From Citrus sinensis (Eukaryota > Streptophyta > Magnoliopsida > Sapindales > Rutaceae): a DNA stretch of 64,000 bases. The number at the start of each line of letters is the position of its first letter. Position 1 is the stretch's first letter. Where the stretch lies: positions 17,424,501-17,488,500 of the forward strand of contig NC_068561.1 in the NCBI RefSeq assembly GCF_022201045.2. The letters run 5' to 3'. This document shows positions 36,406 through 48,980 of this stretch, one piece after another. Position numbers and translations under genes: made by a program. A model generated the notes under the pieces. The model was not told the origin of the DNA. It searched no databases and saw only the letters and a program-made list of their open reading frames with translations.

Positions 36406-37962
36406 TCACCACCATTGATGAACTAGAACACCATTCTGTCTGAGAGAAGTAAATAACTCCAAGCATTGCTCATATGTCTTCTCATACTTCGGACTCCTTT
36501 GTCCGGGACAGCATCTCTGCCACCTATTGTAATGGCATTCAAGAAAGATCTCATCTATCAAACATATCGCCCCAGTCTCAAACAACCTCGGGATCAAATC
36601 AAACTCAGTCCCTTCAACATCCATTTTCATAACCACAAAATCCTTATCCGTCACAGTGTTCTTCAACCAATCCGCAAAATCGAACCCCTGAATCCTATCC
36701 ACTTCACCATCAAACCCACCATCTGATAACGACTGCACAGGCTGAATTCTCCCCATGCCCCTACCTTTAACCACCACTTCCTTATCCGGGTCATGATTAA
36801 TTTGAAACGACAAAGTCTCATTCCTCACCCAAGCTGCATAGGGCAACAATTTCACCTTTTTCTTCACCTTATACTCTTCATGAAAAGTCTTATCAGCCTC
36901 AATTGCATACACATCAAAGGTTTTGTTTTGTTTCGGATACTGCTTCTTAAACCAACTCCCTATACTAGAACCATAACTCCTAGCTCCCACATCAACATAC
37001 ACATATCTATTCTTGAAACTTATATCAGCCATTGATGGTAAATACTTTATATTCTTTATATTTCTCTTCATCGTAATCCATGGCTTCAATGGCTCCTCCA
37101 TAATCAACGGCTCTGCTTTCCGGACAAATGCTTGCTTATAGCCCGGAACTGAGCACTTATTTGCAACATTGCCATCGGGTAAATTCTCCCGATGGTCAAG
37201 AATCAAATCACTCTCTTTCTTTAACACAATTTCTCTAATGTAAGGCAATGAAGAATCAATCCCATCAATATCACGTGACTTGACTAACTTGCAAGAATTG
37301 AATAAATCAAGAAACGAATTGAAACTATACTCATCTTTAGCCCTCACGTGGACCACAGCAAACCCTTCGGGTTTCAGCGTCCGTACGATCTCTGAGGCAA
37401 AATCCAACGGTTTGGATGCTTTCTCCAATCTGGCCCCACCGACAAAGACAAAATCAAACGTATTACCATCAAACGGTATCCGATGCCCCTCGCCCGAAAT
37501 CACCAATGGCTTCGACGACTTTTTAAAAATTCCAATCGAGTCCTCAACGCCGATCTCTTTCAAAGCGAAAACGTCCTGGCCGTATTGCGTCTCAACGCAC
37601 AAAGATTTCGCGTTTTGCGAGAGGTAGCCTTCGGAAATCAGATCTTGGAAAACGGACGAGTAGAAATTAACGGCCTTGATCCACTCTTTGCTGGTGTACA
37701 TATCACGGCGGCTGGGACTCACAACATTAGATCGGACCGCTTTGTTGGCGGTTATCCCCGAAGCTCCAGTACCGGCGCCGATAGTAACGAGATTGAAATT
37801 GTCCGGTAGTGAGAAGAAACAAAAGTCGCCGAGATTGCATGATTCGCCGGCGATTGTAACGACGTAAGCAAATCGGACGACTATGATTAAAACGCTGAAT
37901 AAAAGCACCCGCACTAGAATATTCCTCAAAAAGCTCGGTTTTCCTACGGTGGGCTCCATCAT
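36406..37962 (-). CDS. Membrane-anchored methyltransferase-like protein
   Basis: Single-exon gene of 518 residues. A short N-terminus is followed by one hydrophobic segment (about residues 17-37, VRVLLFSVLIIVVRFAYVV), which suggests a type II membrane protein, probably in the secretory pathway. The middle (about 125-250) resembles a class I SAM-dependent methyltransferase: SLCVETQYGQDVFALKEIGV, then FDFVFVGGARLEKASKPLDF and EIVRTLKPEGFAVVHV. The C-terminal half (about 320-510) is FkbM-like: RYVYVDVGARSYGSSIGSWF, VYAIEADKTFHEEY, FVVMKMDVEGTEFDLIPRLF and EIFLECHYNRW. Two methyltransferase-like folds in one chain are known for this plant-specific uncharacterised family. The substrate is unknown and activity unproven. 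Confidence 0.9.
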   Translation of the reverse strand: MMEPTVGKPSFLRNILVRVLLFSVLIIVVRFAYVVTIAGESCNLGDFCFFSLPDNFNLVTIGAGTGASGITANKAVRSNVVSPSRRDMYTSKEWIKAVNFYSSVFQDLISEGYLSQNAKSLCVETQYGQDVFALKEIGVEDSIGIFKKSSKPLVISGEGHRIPFDGNTFDFVFVGGARLEKASKPLDFASEIVRTLKPEGFAVVHVRAKDEYSFNSFLDLFNSCKLVKSRDIDGIDSSLPYIREIVLKKESDLILDHRENLPDGNVANKCSVPGYKQAFVRKAEPLIMEEPLKPWITMKRNIKNIKYLPSMADISFKNRYVYVDVGARSYGSSIGSWFKKQYPKQNKTFDVYAIEADKTFHEEYKVKKKVKLLPYAAWVRNETLSFQINHDPDKEVVVKGRGMGRIQPVQSLSDGGFDGEVDRIQGFDFADWLKNTVTDKDFVVMKMDVEGTEFDLIPRLFETGAICLIDEIFLECHYNRWQRCCPGQRSPKYEKTYEQCLELFTSLRQNGVLVHQWW

Positions 37963-38580
37963 CTTATTGCTTCTTTTGATTTACGAATTTTTCTATTTTT
38001 TTCTCCTATAAAAAAATCAAAAAATCAAAACAAAAAAAAGGAATATGAAGTGCATGGAAAGGGGAGGCGATTAGCGAGAGCAGAAGCGGGCGGAAGTGTG
38101 GTTGCCGCCGATGAGAGTTCTACAGAGGGAGGGCGAGGAGCAGATTGGGAGATTGAGAAATTTAGGAGAGGCAAAACGGAAAAGCATTTTAGTAATGCAA
38201 AAAACAAGGGATTGGGATTCTGTTACGGACGGGGCAAGGCCATGAATCATCAATATGATCAGCTCAAGTGAGTAGACAGTGACGAGTTTTTGACTGAGAC
38301 TAGGCTTTCGTATTTTTTTTCTCTCCGCGTCGATAAGCTTCGACGAGGGCTTTGTAGGGAGAGGGGAACGCGGCGAGGTGACCGGCTGAACCGGTTACAC
38401 GCGGAATAAGAGAGCGAGAGAGGGAGAGGGAAGGGACGCTTGCTCCGTGGAAAGTGCGTGGGATGACTTGGATTTTGGTCATATTTACAATACTGCCATC
38501 CCACTTGCTTCCTTGATCCCTACGCAGTCTTTAGATTTCGGCGTGGATTATCTTCTAGTTGGGTCCCAATTTGAAGAGTA

Positions 38581-38611
<31 letters not shown>

Positions 38612-40930
38612 CTCTAAACTCTTTATATTAATTAAAATTATTGTTAATAAACAAAAATATTTTTTTAAAAAATTTTTGCTGCGGTTTAATAAAGTATGAT
38701 CTCATTTAGGATTTAATTGCCTGAGATATGAAGAAGTATTTAATAAAGTATTAACTATGAATTAATTAAATTTTGGATTTTGGAGTCTATTTTTGTAATA
38801 ACAGCAATTGTATCATTGAAATTTGTACTTGAAATAAGCATGTTTATATGGAATTGGTTGTTAATAATTGCAAGAAAAGGGACCGTTGGTTGAGTCTAAA
38901 GCCACAATTATGCTTTTTGCAAAAATCGGCGATTGTGGGTCCCCGTCTTCACTTTTTCGCTGTCCCAAATGACATTATTTGGCGCCCACCATATTCTACT
39001 TCATTTTCTACATTGGGTTAGTTCCACCACCGCTACATTAATGTAGTTTATTTTCTTTTGGAGAAAATACTTTATTGAGGGAAGTAATTTTCAAAAATAT
39101 AATTTATTTTTGGAAAAACTTGGGGTATGATTTTCTAAATCATATAGTGTCTAAAGTCTAAACATTGCTGTAATTATAAAATTTACTAAATTTAAATAAC
39201 AAAACAATTTATTGTTTTGGCGACCATAATACAAGAGTTTACAATTATAATATAAAAATTTTCAGCTCAACAGCCACAAACTAACTGAAGAAGAATATAT
39301 TATAAAAATGAATCGAAGAAGTCAAATTCTCGGAACTGGAGGAAGAATCATTAAAACTCAAACTAAAGGACGCTACATATTAGTAAGTGTAGTGAAGTAA
39401 TTGCAACTTCTAAATATGATTAAAGCGAGAGATTAATAATTAATTTAACACGGCAATATTTGACCCAATTGGATTGCATTTATGACCCACGAGGAATTCT
39501 AGGGGGCACCAAACATCATCTACTCACGAGCACCAGTCCTGTGGGCGCACCAAACGCCGGACTAGCCGTTAATTTACTTTCTGCGCGACAGTTAAAAACA
39601 ACTAAACAAAAGCCTGTGTAGGACACTGCTTTTAATTTCCTTTGGCCGTATTTTGTTATTTGTTGTTTTCTATTTTTTTTTTATTTTTTATTTTTTGATA
39701 GACAGGATTGTAGTGTTGATCATATTGACTCCGCATACTTCCAGCTATAATATTTATTTTTTAAGAAATTTAAATATATTTTCGTTTAATGTAGGTATAA
39801 CATGTACGTATTTACTTTTAAAAAAAATATTATGTAATTGATAATTAATTTAATTCATACATATATATTATAAATATATTAAATGATTGTTTAACAGTAC
39901 AGGCACTACTCGAAATCTCTCCCCATTTTCTATGTTTTAAATTTTGGTAAAGAACTCTATTGATATTTATAACTAAAAAGCAATTAAAATTTTCTTTTAT
40001 GATGTTAATATGGTAATAACAATCCTCGCTTAATATTTAATTATTAACTTATATTTTTTAAAAAAAAAGAACTTGGAATTTCTTGTGAAAGAAAATGGAT
40101 TTTGCTTTGTCAGGAAATGTTGTAAAGTGACCGCTGACGCTGAGTATCATGAGGTGTTCATAACTATGCCGTGGCTTGATTGGCAGTTGAAATGTGGTAC
40201 AGTATGAACTGGAAAGACTCATTGCGTGGAATACATCTGCGAATCAATTTTTATTTGTTTTTTTTTTTCTGAAATTAATCAATTTATTATTTTAACACTT
40301 AAATCTTGATCATTTTACTAATATTTTAATATTATATTCCAGTGAGGATAATGTAATTATGATTCTGGTTGGTTCGCTAAGTCCAGGGTGTGCCACGTGG
40401 AGGGTCACGGATAAACTCCAGAATTTTTAGTTCCGCCAAGAGAGAAAGTGCCGAAGAACAAAAGAGCAAGGGCCCACTTGCAGTAATCCCAGCCGAATTC
40501 AACGGCCTTTTATGACCCGCTGCTTTTACAAAGCCGAACATAACTTACCATTTGTCTGACGTGGTGTCGATACTGTGGGGAGCATCGCATGATAATCTAC
40601 ATACGCTCTCCCACCTTGGCATATCAAGTTAATTTCTTTTAAAATAAATGTCAACGCGCTTGTTTCGTTTCTATTTTTCGGATTCCGTGAGTGTGCGTTA
40701 AGTTCCGTTTCTACTACTAGACACTTGAGCAGGGGTGGCCACCGGTTCGCATCGGTTTTGTTTAGTAATAAATTAAAATTTGTGATTCAGATTGTCTTAA
40801 GAATTTCAAAAAATTGATTTAGTAATTTCTATTCAGTTCATTTCGGTATTAATCCATTCATTTTTTTTAAGTTATAAAACACCTAATGGAATGGAAAAAA
40901 CCGAATTGAACCAAATTCTTTTAGGTCAGT
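37963..40930. other. Intergenic region, left part
   Basis: The first 300 bases are GA-rich and probably contain the leader and promoter of the methyltransferase-like gene. Beyond about 38580 the DNA is AT-rich and no gene is recognised. Near 40732 a phrase caggggtggccaccggttcg resembles a hAT-type end, but no partner end was found. Confidence 0.55.
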
Positions 40931-42000
40931 ATTTTGATAAAGTTCTTAGAAATATTATTATTTGTTCATCTAAATTTTTTTGACATATTACGTCAGTACC
41001 AATATTTGATGAAAGCTACATTTTATCAGCAAATATTTGTGTTGTTATCACTTTACCACCATATTTATTTTTTAACATCATTATCACGCAGTTAAAAATT
41101 TGTTGATGTTGTAATGACATTTAAGGAATTTCATGTTAAATTCAAAACGCACCTTTTAATTGTGCAATAAATATTTTCTTTTGTTCACTGAAAGTTTTCT
41201 GACATATTAATTCAATATTAAAGTTTCTTGAAACCTATATTTTATCACTTAATATTTAGCCTTATTATCATTTTACTGCCAAAATATCAAAACGGTTAAA
41301 ATTTTGCTGATTTCATAAGGACATTTAAGGAATTTCATGTTGAAACTATTAACACATTTGTTAAATGATGGAGGGTTAAACTTAGGGTGTTTGGCTTGCC
41401 ATTGTAATGTTTGAAATGACTTAGGGTTATTGATAATATCAAAACTGAAGTGTTTGGCTTGTATTACTCGGAATTTGATATTTGAATACACAATAGCATG
41501 TTGATGTAATAAAAAAAAAAGTAGTTATTTTTTGTTTTAATATAATGGCTACTTTTCTAGCGGTAATTTCTCTTTTGTAATTTTTTTCTTTTTAAATAAC
41601 AAAATCGCCTTTACACTTTATTAAATACTTAGTTATTTTTAACATTTGATGGTAAAGTGATAACAGATTAAATATTAGGTGGTATCATGTAGTTTTCAGG
41701 AAACCTTAATACTGAATTGATATGTCAAAAAAATTTCGGTGGAAAAATGATAAATTTATCTTTTGGATGTTCTTTCTTTTCAAAGGAAAAAAAAAATTCA
41801 TCTTTTATACTCTACGAGTACAATCGACTTTTAACTCATTGTTTTGTTAAATATTAACTTATTTTGAAAGGAATGATAGTAAAGTGACAACAATATAAAT
41901 ATATGGGGGTAAAACATAATTTTTACCAAAACTTTATACTAATTTGATATGTTAGAAAAATTCAGATGAAGATGGGTAAATGATAATATTGTCAAGAGTT
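40930..42000. repeat. Fold-back repeat, two units per arm
   Basis: A unit of roughly 100-200 bp with the pattern ttttttgacatat.a..tcagta.., then ..tttatcac.. and gttatcactttaccacca occurs four times: direct at about 40975 and 41195, inverted at about 41625-41745 and 41865-41970. The two arms mirror each other around about 41480. The left arm units also share gacatttaaggaatttcatgtt (41120 and 41320). This is probably a non-autonomous element with long subrepeated inverted ends; I could not fix its termini. Confidence 0.65.
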
Positions 42001-45000
42001 AAGGAAAGATAATGGAACAAACAAAAGGAAAAATGGGGGCCTACTTTTGAGAATATTTTTGTTAAAAAGGGTTTAAAGAAATGGATAATAAATTAACAAA
42101 GGTCCTAAAATCAATTATGTAAATGATGACATTTGTCCTGCCTATTAATATCATATCGTTTGGCCGTTAGCTTTAATTAATTTGTGAATTCCATAAAGGA
42201 AGAGTTCTTGACTTCGTTATTGGAATTCTGAATTATTTAATTTAATTTTACTTTCTTTTGAAAAAAAAAAAAAGGTTGATTGAGTATAATTAGGTTATAA
42301 AGTTCTCCTTAACAGTTTTCCTTTTCACATGCCTAAAATTAAAATATCAAATGTAATTGCATGTCGATGATAAATGAAAATATAAAAAATAATTGCATAG
42401 AGATTGTTTATAACCTTTGTTATATCACCATTCCTGTAATATTTTTTTTCAAATGCCATTTTACATATAAATAAAAATCAAATAATTATAGTCTAAATAA
42501 TGATGTAGGAAGCAATAGTGCTCACCTGACAATATCACATGACATTATTTGGTTAATTCATAGTGTACAAAAAGCCACATAATTGTGTCACCTATTCAGA
42601 GACTTACCTGATCATCTTCATTTTATCCCATCATTACATTAGCATATTTTGTTTTTGCATAGAATCGTATGTACTTAGATAATTTTAGGCTCATCAGTCC
42701 ATTATCGAAAGTGTATATTTGTATAAAAATTTACAAACTTTTGTTTCTTGATACATAACATTAAGCCACTTTATATATATATATATATATATAATCGTTA
42801 ATAAGATTTTAGATTATAATCGTTAATAAGATTTTAGAGAATCTTTTCTTAGAGAAAAACAAAAATATATAATTAATAAAAGATTTAATGATTTAGTAGT
42901 CGGTGGGCTGTTGTGAAGTGGGTGTTGCTATGTTACAGTTTAATGCGAGAACAATTATTAGGGTTTCTAATTATGATGGCTAACGCGCACATGCATCCGA
43001 TTGCCAAACAAGAAGCAGCAGCAGAGGAAATTGGAAAAGAGCACATGCTGTTAGTCATTAAAAAAACGACTTGTCATTTTGGGGTCGATGTAGATCGGCC
43101 ACACGATTCGCACATTGGAGAGTATTGCTATAAAAAAAGTTTTAGAATAAAAGTGTTTTATCGCCAAAAACATTTATAGTGTTTTTAATTTTTTTTTATC
43201 GAATCACTTAACGTGTTTTTAGCTCATTTTTTAAAATTAATTTATTTTTATTCAAGAGAGAAAAGAATTACGATGTATCAGGGTTAAAGGCTGGTAAATC
43301 TTCCAACCGTACCATTAATTAGTGAACCTTAAAGTATATTTAGCTAACTTATGAATAGTCCAATTTAAAAGCCGCAAATTATGCCAAGGATTTTTTAATT
43401 TGCTATATCAAATTGAAATTAAAAAAAAAAATTGTTTGGCCCAAATATTAAGTTGTAGCTAATAAGTAAAAATATAATAATAACATTTAAAATAAGTCTC
43501 AACAGACACTCTCATGATAAATGTAAACTAAGATAGAAGCCAAATGAACTTAAAAAATGAGCTAATAAATTGAAATAAAATTTTGAAAATAGATTTTTTC
43601 CTCAATTTTTTGGTAACAATAAGATAAAAAAGTATTGACTTAGAAATGTAGTTAATTAGAAAATTAAATAAGTTGGGGCGATATAATAAATGTGACACAG
43701 AATTTAACATAGTCTAATTACGTACACAAACATGAATTAATTGCTTTTGTTATCAAAACAAATACAATTTTTATTATCATAATGTCTCGTCTTTCATTAT
43801 TCTATTTACTCTTTTTGACTTTTCGCACTTCTCGTTATAACATGAAGTAATTCTTTCATAAAGACAACTCGTATACAGCTATTTCCGTAAAATTTAGAAA
43901 CACATTTGTCTCATATCACATACTGAACTGTAAACTCTAGCTCAAATGACTAGAAGAAGGTAAAATGGCAATTTATAGATTTGGTTTTTTGTTGGGGGGG
44001 GAAGGGGGAAAGAAGGGAAGTTAATTGTTTCTCATTAATTGCAAATTTATTGTAGCTACAATACAAACAATGTCACATCGAAAGAAAGAAACAGCCTTTC
44101 TGCTAATCACAAGTACCGTTCAGAATCTAATATGAGCTGAGCAATTTTGGCAAAAAATTCTGAAAAATTAAATTGCTAAATGACACAACGAACGTTTTAA
44201 GGAAAGGACCCAGAACCCTCTGTCTTTAATTTATTGTCCTAATCATCAAAAATACAACCCAGCCAGAGATCGTTGTAAGGAGTGGACCAAACCAAAGGAG
44301 CCTCCCTTTGATAACAACTCCTCAAACTGCCGGGCAGCGGAAAAATGGTCTTGCCTTGCAAATGGTAATGTCAGAGAGATATTGACAGCAACCTGAGCTA
44401 AGGGACCCAAACCAGTAACCTGATCAAGAAGAGCCAATGGGTGATAGAATAGATGGAACTTGTTATTAAATAATATTTGTCCAGATCTAAACGGCATCCC
44501 CTCCGGCTGTGTGGATTTATAAAACGTTATAAACCTCGAGTTAAGAGGTGTAAAATGGACCGGGCCAATACTGCTGTGCCAACACGGTATCAGAGTTTAA
44601 TGTGCTTAAGAGTTAAGGTTCTGACGAAGATATAAACTATTTGGTACATCAGATAATGTAAATATTGAATGATTAACTGATAAGCATAATCGAATTTAAT
44701 ATAACTTTTAATTTTTTAAAATAAATACACACACGATATAATATCATTGGATTATTATTATATAACTGACGCAATTACTTTGATATATTTTAAAATTTCT
44801 ATCTCGCATGTTATATATATGTTAAGCGGAATTGAATGGGATTTCGGTGATGACACAATCGGAGAAGGCAAATGGGTCGGGTTGTGTCGTCGATCTGAGT
44901 TTTAATAGTCAGCTTAAGAGATAAACCTAGATTTTGTGTGAACCACATTGACACAAACAATACCAGGTATATTTCCACCATTTCCAGGACAATCAGCGTT

Positions 45001-47229
45001 TTGTTTTCCATTTTTTTCTGTTCACCAGCTATTAATTTGTTTGTTATACATGTGATATTAAAAATATGTGGAACTAGTTGTCACATAAGATAAATGGGCT
45101 GGGTTGCTCGTGAGCATTGATGATGGGCCTCTATCTCGGGCTTTCACTGACAGGGTGGACATCAATCAAAGTCGGCCTTATAAACTACATTTAAGGGAAA
45201 ATATGGATCTTATAATTAACCCTATTTACAATTTTTTCCGCATTGTAGTTTTACTATTGTATCCCAATCTTTCAACACATCTGATCATTCAATTGAATGA
45301 TTAGTATACATCGGCCTTTGGTGCAATCAAGTAGTTTGTATGACGATGATGTCGATGATGACGATGATGTCACAATCCAGTAGCAGCCGGTCCAATTCCA
45401 ATTTGTTGTTGCTGTTGTTGATGCCATTGTTATTGCCGTTGTTCCAGTTGGTCCGATTTTGATTATTATTATTATTATTATTGATAAAAAGTATTATAAT
45501 TAATTAAAATATTAGTGTTGTTGTTGTTGTTGTTGCTGCTGCTGCTGCTGCTATTATTATTATTAATAACAATAATTATTGATAATAATAATTTTTGAAT
45601 AATAATAATCACAATAATTAAAATACAAAACAATAATTATGACTATAGTTAATTAAGACATTTTAGTATTTTGGAATAATTTAACTCATTCTAATTTCAA
45701 TTTTAAAACAAAGTAAACACATCAATGATAATACACCTCATTTCGATTCTGATTCCTATAGTTAAAGTACAAATTTATTATGATTTCATTCCTAATTCCG
45801 ATTTGAGCTCATTCTGATTTCCGTTTAGTAAATGCACTATTAATGTATAGTAATCTTGATAGATTTCTGATTATAATATGTATATATGTGTGTATCACTA
45901 TTTGAAAAAAAAAAACAAAAAAAAGGTATATAATATCAACTTGTTTGGGCTAGAATCAATCTTCTTATTCTCGTTTATTTATTTCTTCTACAAGGTTCTT
46001 TAAAGAAGCATACATTCATTCATCATTCTTGGTGAAAGCATCAAAGATCTAGAAGATGTTTCTCCCTACTTTAATATTATATTTTCAAGGTGACCGATTA
46101 TGCGAAAACAAAGAAATTCTCACGCAGCTCTGTCTTCGCTCTATTTACTTGCTTCGCCCGTTCTCTATTGAAATTTGAGAGCACGACTTGTCGTTACAAT
46201 AATTTTCAATCTAACGATTTGTCGTCCAGAAAAGTAACGATTTGCCGTCGGGTCGCTCTAAGTGAAGAAATACAATTATGTATTTTGATTATACATTAAT
46301 AGGCTATGACAATCTGGTTCATGCCGTCATGATGAATAATTAGTAAAAATAGGTTGGCAGTGTCTCCGCGTTAAACTTCCATTATTATTAATAAATTAAA
46401 GTATTAGTGGTCCATTATATATATATATATATGTATATATATATAATATCCAACTTTTGACACTTAAGTCATATGAACTTATATAAATAATGGGCCACCA
46501 ATACTTTGGCCGAGAAAATGGTGAAAGCGTTTAAGGTATTATCAAATAATAATTGCTCATAATAGTAAATTTTTGTTAAGTCGTGACTCATGACAATTAC
46601 TTAGCATTGAAAATGATCAATATTTCAAACAGTGATATATAAATATTTATTCATTCCTAGAAGATATCATAGGTAATTTTTTAAACTCACTTCTAAATTT
46701 ACGCCTAAATAAATTAGAAGAATTCTTCCCCACAATGCATGAACCTTAACATAATATGAATTGTGAAACAATATAATAACTATAATATAAGAAATTTTTG
46801 TATATATAATTTTTTCCGAGAGATAAAAACCCGACAAATGAATTGCAATTTAAATATAGGGAGAAAATAGAACAAAAAATGGAACTTTATTACAGCCATT
46901 TTACGAAAATAACGCCATTGGTCCACGTGTAGCCAGATAAATCTCAAGGCCGGCTTTGTTTCACTGCAAGACCGTATCAACTATGAAGTTAGTTACGAAG
47001 TTTGTGTCTCCGTAAAGACAAAGCTGAGTTGTCATGCCTTTCGGTAACAAATTTAGAAACCGAAACGAAATCACAAGGCTTCCTCTTTGCCTTCTTCAGT
47101 TTCTTCTGATCTTTGTCCAGACAATTTTTATTTTTTTTTACCATTTATTAAAATCCCATCTCAATCTACAAACATAAACACGGAACACACTTTCTCAGTT
47201 CCGACATTGTTGTTTCCTCGTACTGGGAG
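42001..47229. other. Intergenic region, right part
   Basis: AT-rich, with microsatellites at 42772-42790 (TA), 45463-45482 (ATT), 45514-45560 (GTT then GCT then ATT) and 46411-46446 (AT). A 25-bp unit is duplicated at 42791-42840. Two short frames have a protein-like look but no recognised family: 42913-43179 (plus, 88 codons) and 44246-44497 (minus, 83 codons, with FHLFYHPLALLDQVTGLGPL). Both are left unassigned. The last 150 bases likely hold the leader of the CASP-like gene. Confidence 0.55.
44246..44497 (-). other. Possible gene fragment (unrecognised, 83 codons)
   Basis: The frame starts MPFRSGQILFNNKFHLFYHP and continues LLDQVTGLGPLAQVAVNISL, LPFARQDHFSAARQFEELL and SLQRSLAGLYF before a stop. 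Amino-acid use looks more like a real protein than the surrounding AT-rich DNA. There is no flanking exon, domain match known to me, or element ends. It could be a decayed exon or chance. Confidence 0.3.
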
Positions 47230-48474
47230 ATGTCAGAAATGGAGGAGAAAAAAGGAGTGGAGTCACCACAATTCGAGACCCGAATGGATGCGCCGACGGC
47301 TGACGTGGAGAACCAGACGCCGTCGTCTGGGTTCGGTGTCGCGGCGATTACAAGGCGATGGAAGAGGGAGGATTTGCTGAAGAGAGGGTCTCTGGCTTTG
47401 AGGGGATTGGCTATGGTATTTTCTCTGCTTGCTTTCATTGTCATGGCCAGTAACCGGCATGGTGATTGGAAAGATTTTGATAAATACGAAGAGTTCAGGT
47501 AAAAATTTTAGTTTTGATTTTTCTCTTTTTAGATTTTCCCGTATTGTCTGATTTGATCAAATTTTGATCTTTTTTTTTTTGTTTTTGCAGATATGTTTTG
47601 GCGATAGCAATTCTTTCGACTCTCTATACTCTAGGGCAAGTTTTGCGTCATGTTCACGAGTTATCAACAGGCAGACAAATGATGCAGAAGCGAACCTCTG
47701 CATTAATTGACTTCTTTGGAGATCAGGTTTGAGTTTTTGCTTTACAGTTCAATTCTATTGCCTTGTCATGTTGCTTTTACTTGAAGAAAATAAAATAAAA
47801 TAAAATAATTTAATGGTTTTGATGCGTTAATCTCAAAGTTCACACACTTTTTGTAGTCAAGAAGAATAATATGATCTTAAATTTTATTAAGCTTTTTTTT
47901 TTTTTCATATTTGCTGGGTTGATTTGATAGAATAGGGAGTATAGTTTTTTCTCAGGGAAAAATGATTGAGATATGGAAACATTTCAGATAATTACAAATG
48001 TTAATCAGTTAGTTTAAAACCAACTTTAGGATAAGGTGGGCGAATTGGTAAAAGGGCAATTGCCATCTCCTTCATTTTTGCCTTTATATTTTGTGTTTGG
48101 TCAAATAGGCCTACCCTAAATTGAAGGGGGGTCCTGGTAGCATCTGGAACATCCGTAACAACTTGGAATCTTTAGCAATACTATATTTTATGTCACAGTT
48201 GCAGCTTCGAATACAAGCTTTTATTCTCTAAGCTATATTGAATTTAAAGACTTGTCTTTGGGTTTTTTTGTGTGTCACGCAGATTATATCTTATCTGTTG
48301 ATATCATCAGCATCTTCGGCGGTTCCCATGACAAATAGGATGAGAGAGGGAGCTGATAATTTATTTACAGACTCCTTAGCGGCTTCCATTAGCATGCAGT
48401 TCTTAGCATTCCTAGCATTGGCATTTTCAGCACTCATTTCGGGGTATAAGTTATCATCTCAGTCTTACATCTAA
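47230..48474 (+). CDS. CASP-like four-helix membrane protein
   Basis: Member of the CASP-like (DUF588/UPF0497) family, relatives of the Casparian-strip proteins that form plasma-membrane domains. Three exons: 47230-47498, 47591-47726 and 48283-48474, with matching phases, encode 198 residues, usual for the family. A charged N-terminal tail of about 50 residues precedes four hydrophobic segments: LALRGLAMVFSLLAFIVMAS, YVLAIAILSTLYTLGQVL, IISYLLISSASSAV and MQFLAFLALAFSALISGY. The Arg in the first segment region and the Asp-containing loop fit the family plan. The second intron is 556 bp. A subgroup (perhaps CASPL4) is not firmly assigned. Confidence 0.88.
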
Positions 48475-48980
48475 GGGTGGCAATTTCGCTGGCAATGTTT
48501 TGTGCATCCATTGTTAATTTTTCACCTATATAACATATTTATCTAAGATTTCGAGTTTGTACAGAGAGCTGTTATCAGCGGCAAAGCTCTTCTTGCTATT
48601 CGTTTTTTTAGACTATTGTTTGTAACCAAAGTGACAAAGGAACGCGCTTAGATGCTTTATTCTAATTGTGCAGTATTATATTTTGAAGTTCCTTTGATTT
48701 TCAGCTATGTTTTTCATTCAATTTTGTATGCTTAATCTTTCATCTGTAATGAGTATGTGTTGTGACTTAAACAACATAAAAAGTATCAGAAATCAGCTAT
48801 TGGATACAAAAATGACATAAAAAGAAGAGAAAAAAATTCTAAGGGAGGTCAGTGGAACTGTCAAGTTCAGTGTGGCCTCAAACAAATGAATAAATACATG
48901 TAAGTCTACCTATCCGGGTCCCAAAATCTACAGAACATAAAAATTCATTGCTAATTGATAGAACTTGATGCACTCCCAAG
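48475..48980. other. Convergent 3' flanks of CASP-like and WRKY genes
   Basis: The CASP-like gene (plus) and the WRKY gene (minus) converge here with about 500 bp between stop codons. It presumably holds both 3' untranslated regions. Nothing else was seen. Confidence 0.7.

Noticed and set aside
38050-38504. Several short frames upstream of the methyltransferase-like gene
   Set aside because: GA/CT-rich leader or promoter sequence, frames on both strands of equal quality, none with a domain.
40732-40925. caggggtggccaccgg.. resembling a hAT element end
   Set aside because: No matching cacccctg end or 8-bp duplication was found within reach.
42913-43179. 88-codon plus-strand frame
   Set aside because: No recognised family, Lys/His-rich and ending in AT-rich DNA; no splice partners.
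44575-44600. ccaacacggtatcagag, resembling an LTR end followed by a tRNA-Met primer site
   Set aside because: No LTR start, no second LTR and no retroelement genes nearby; a single short match is not enough.
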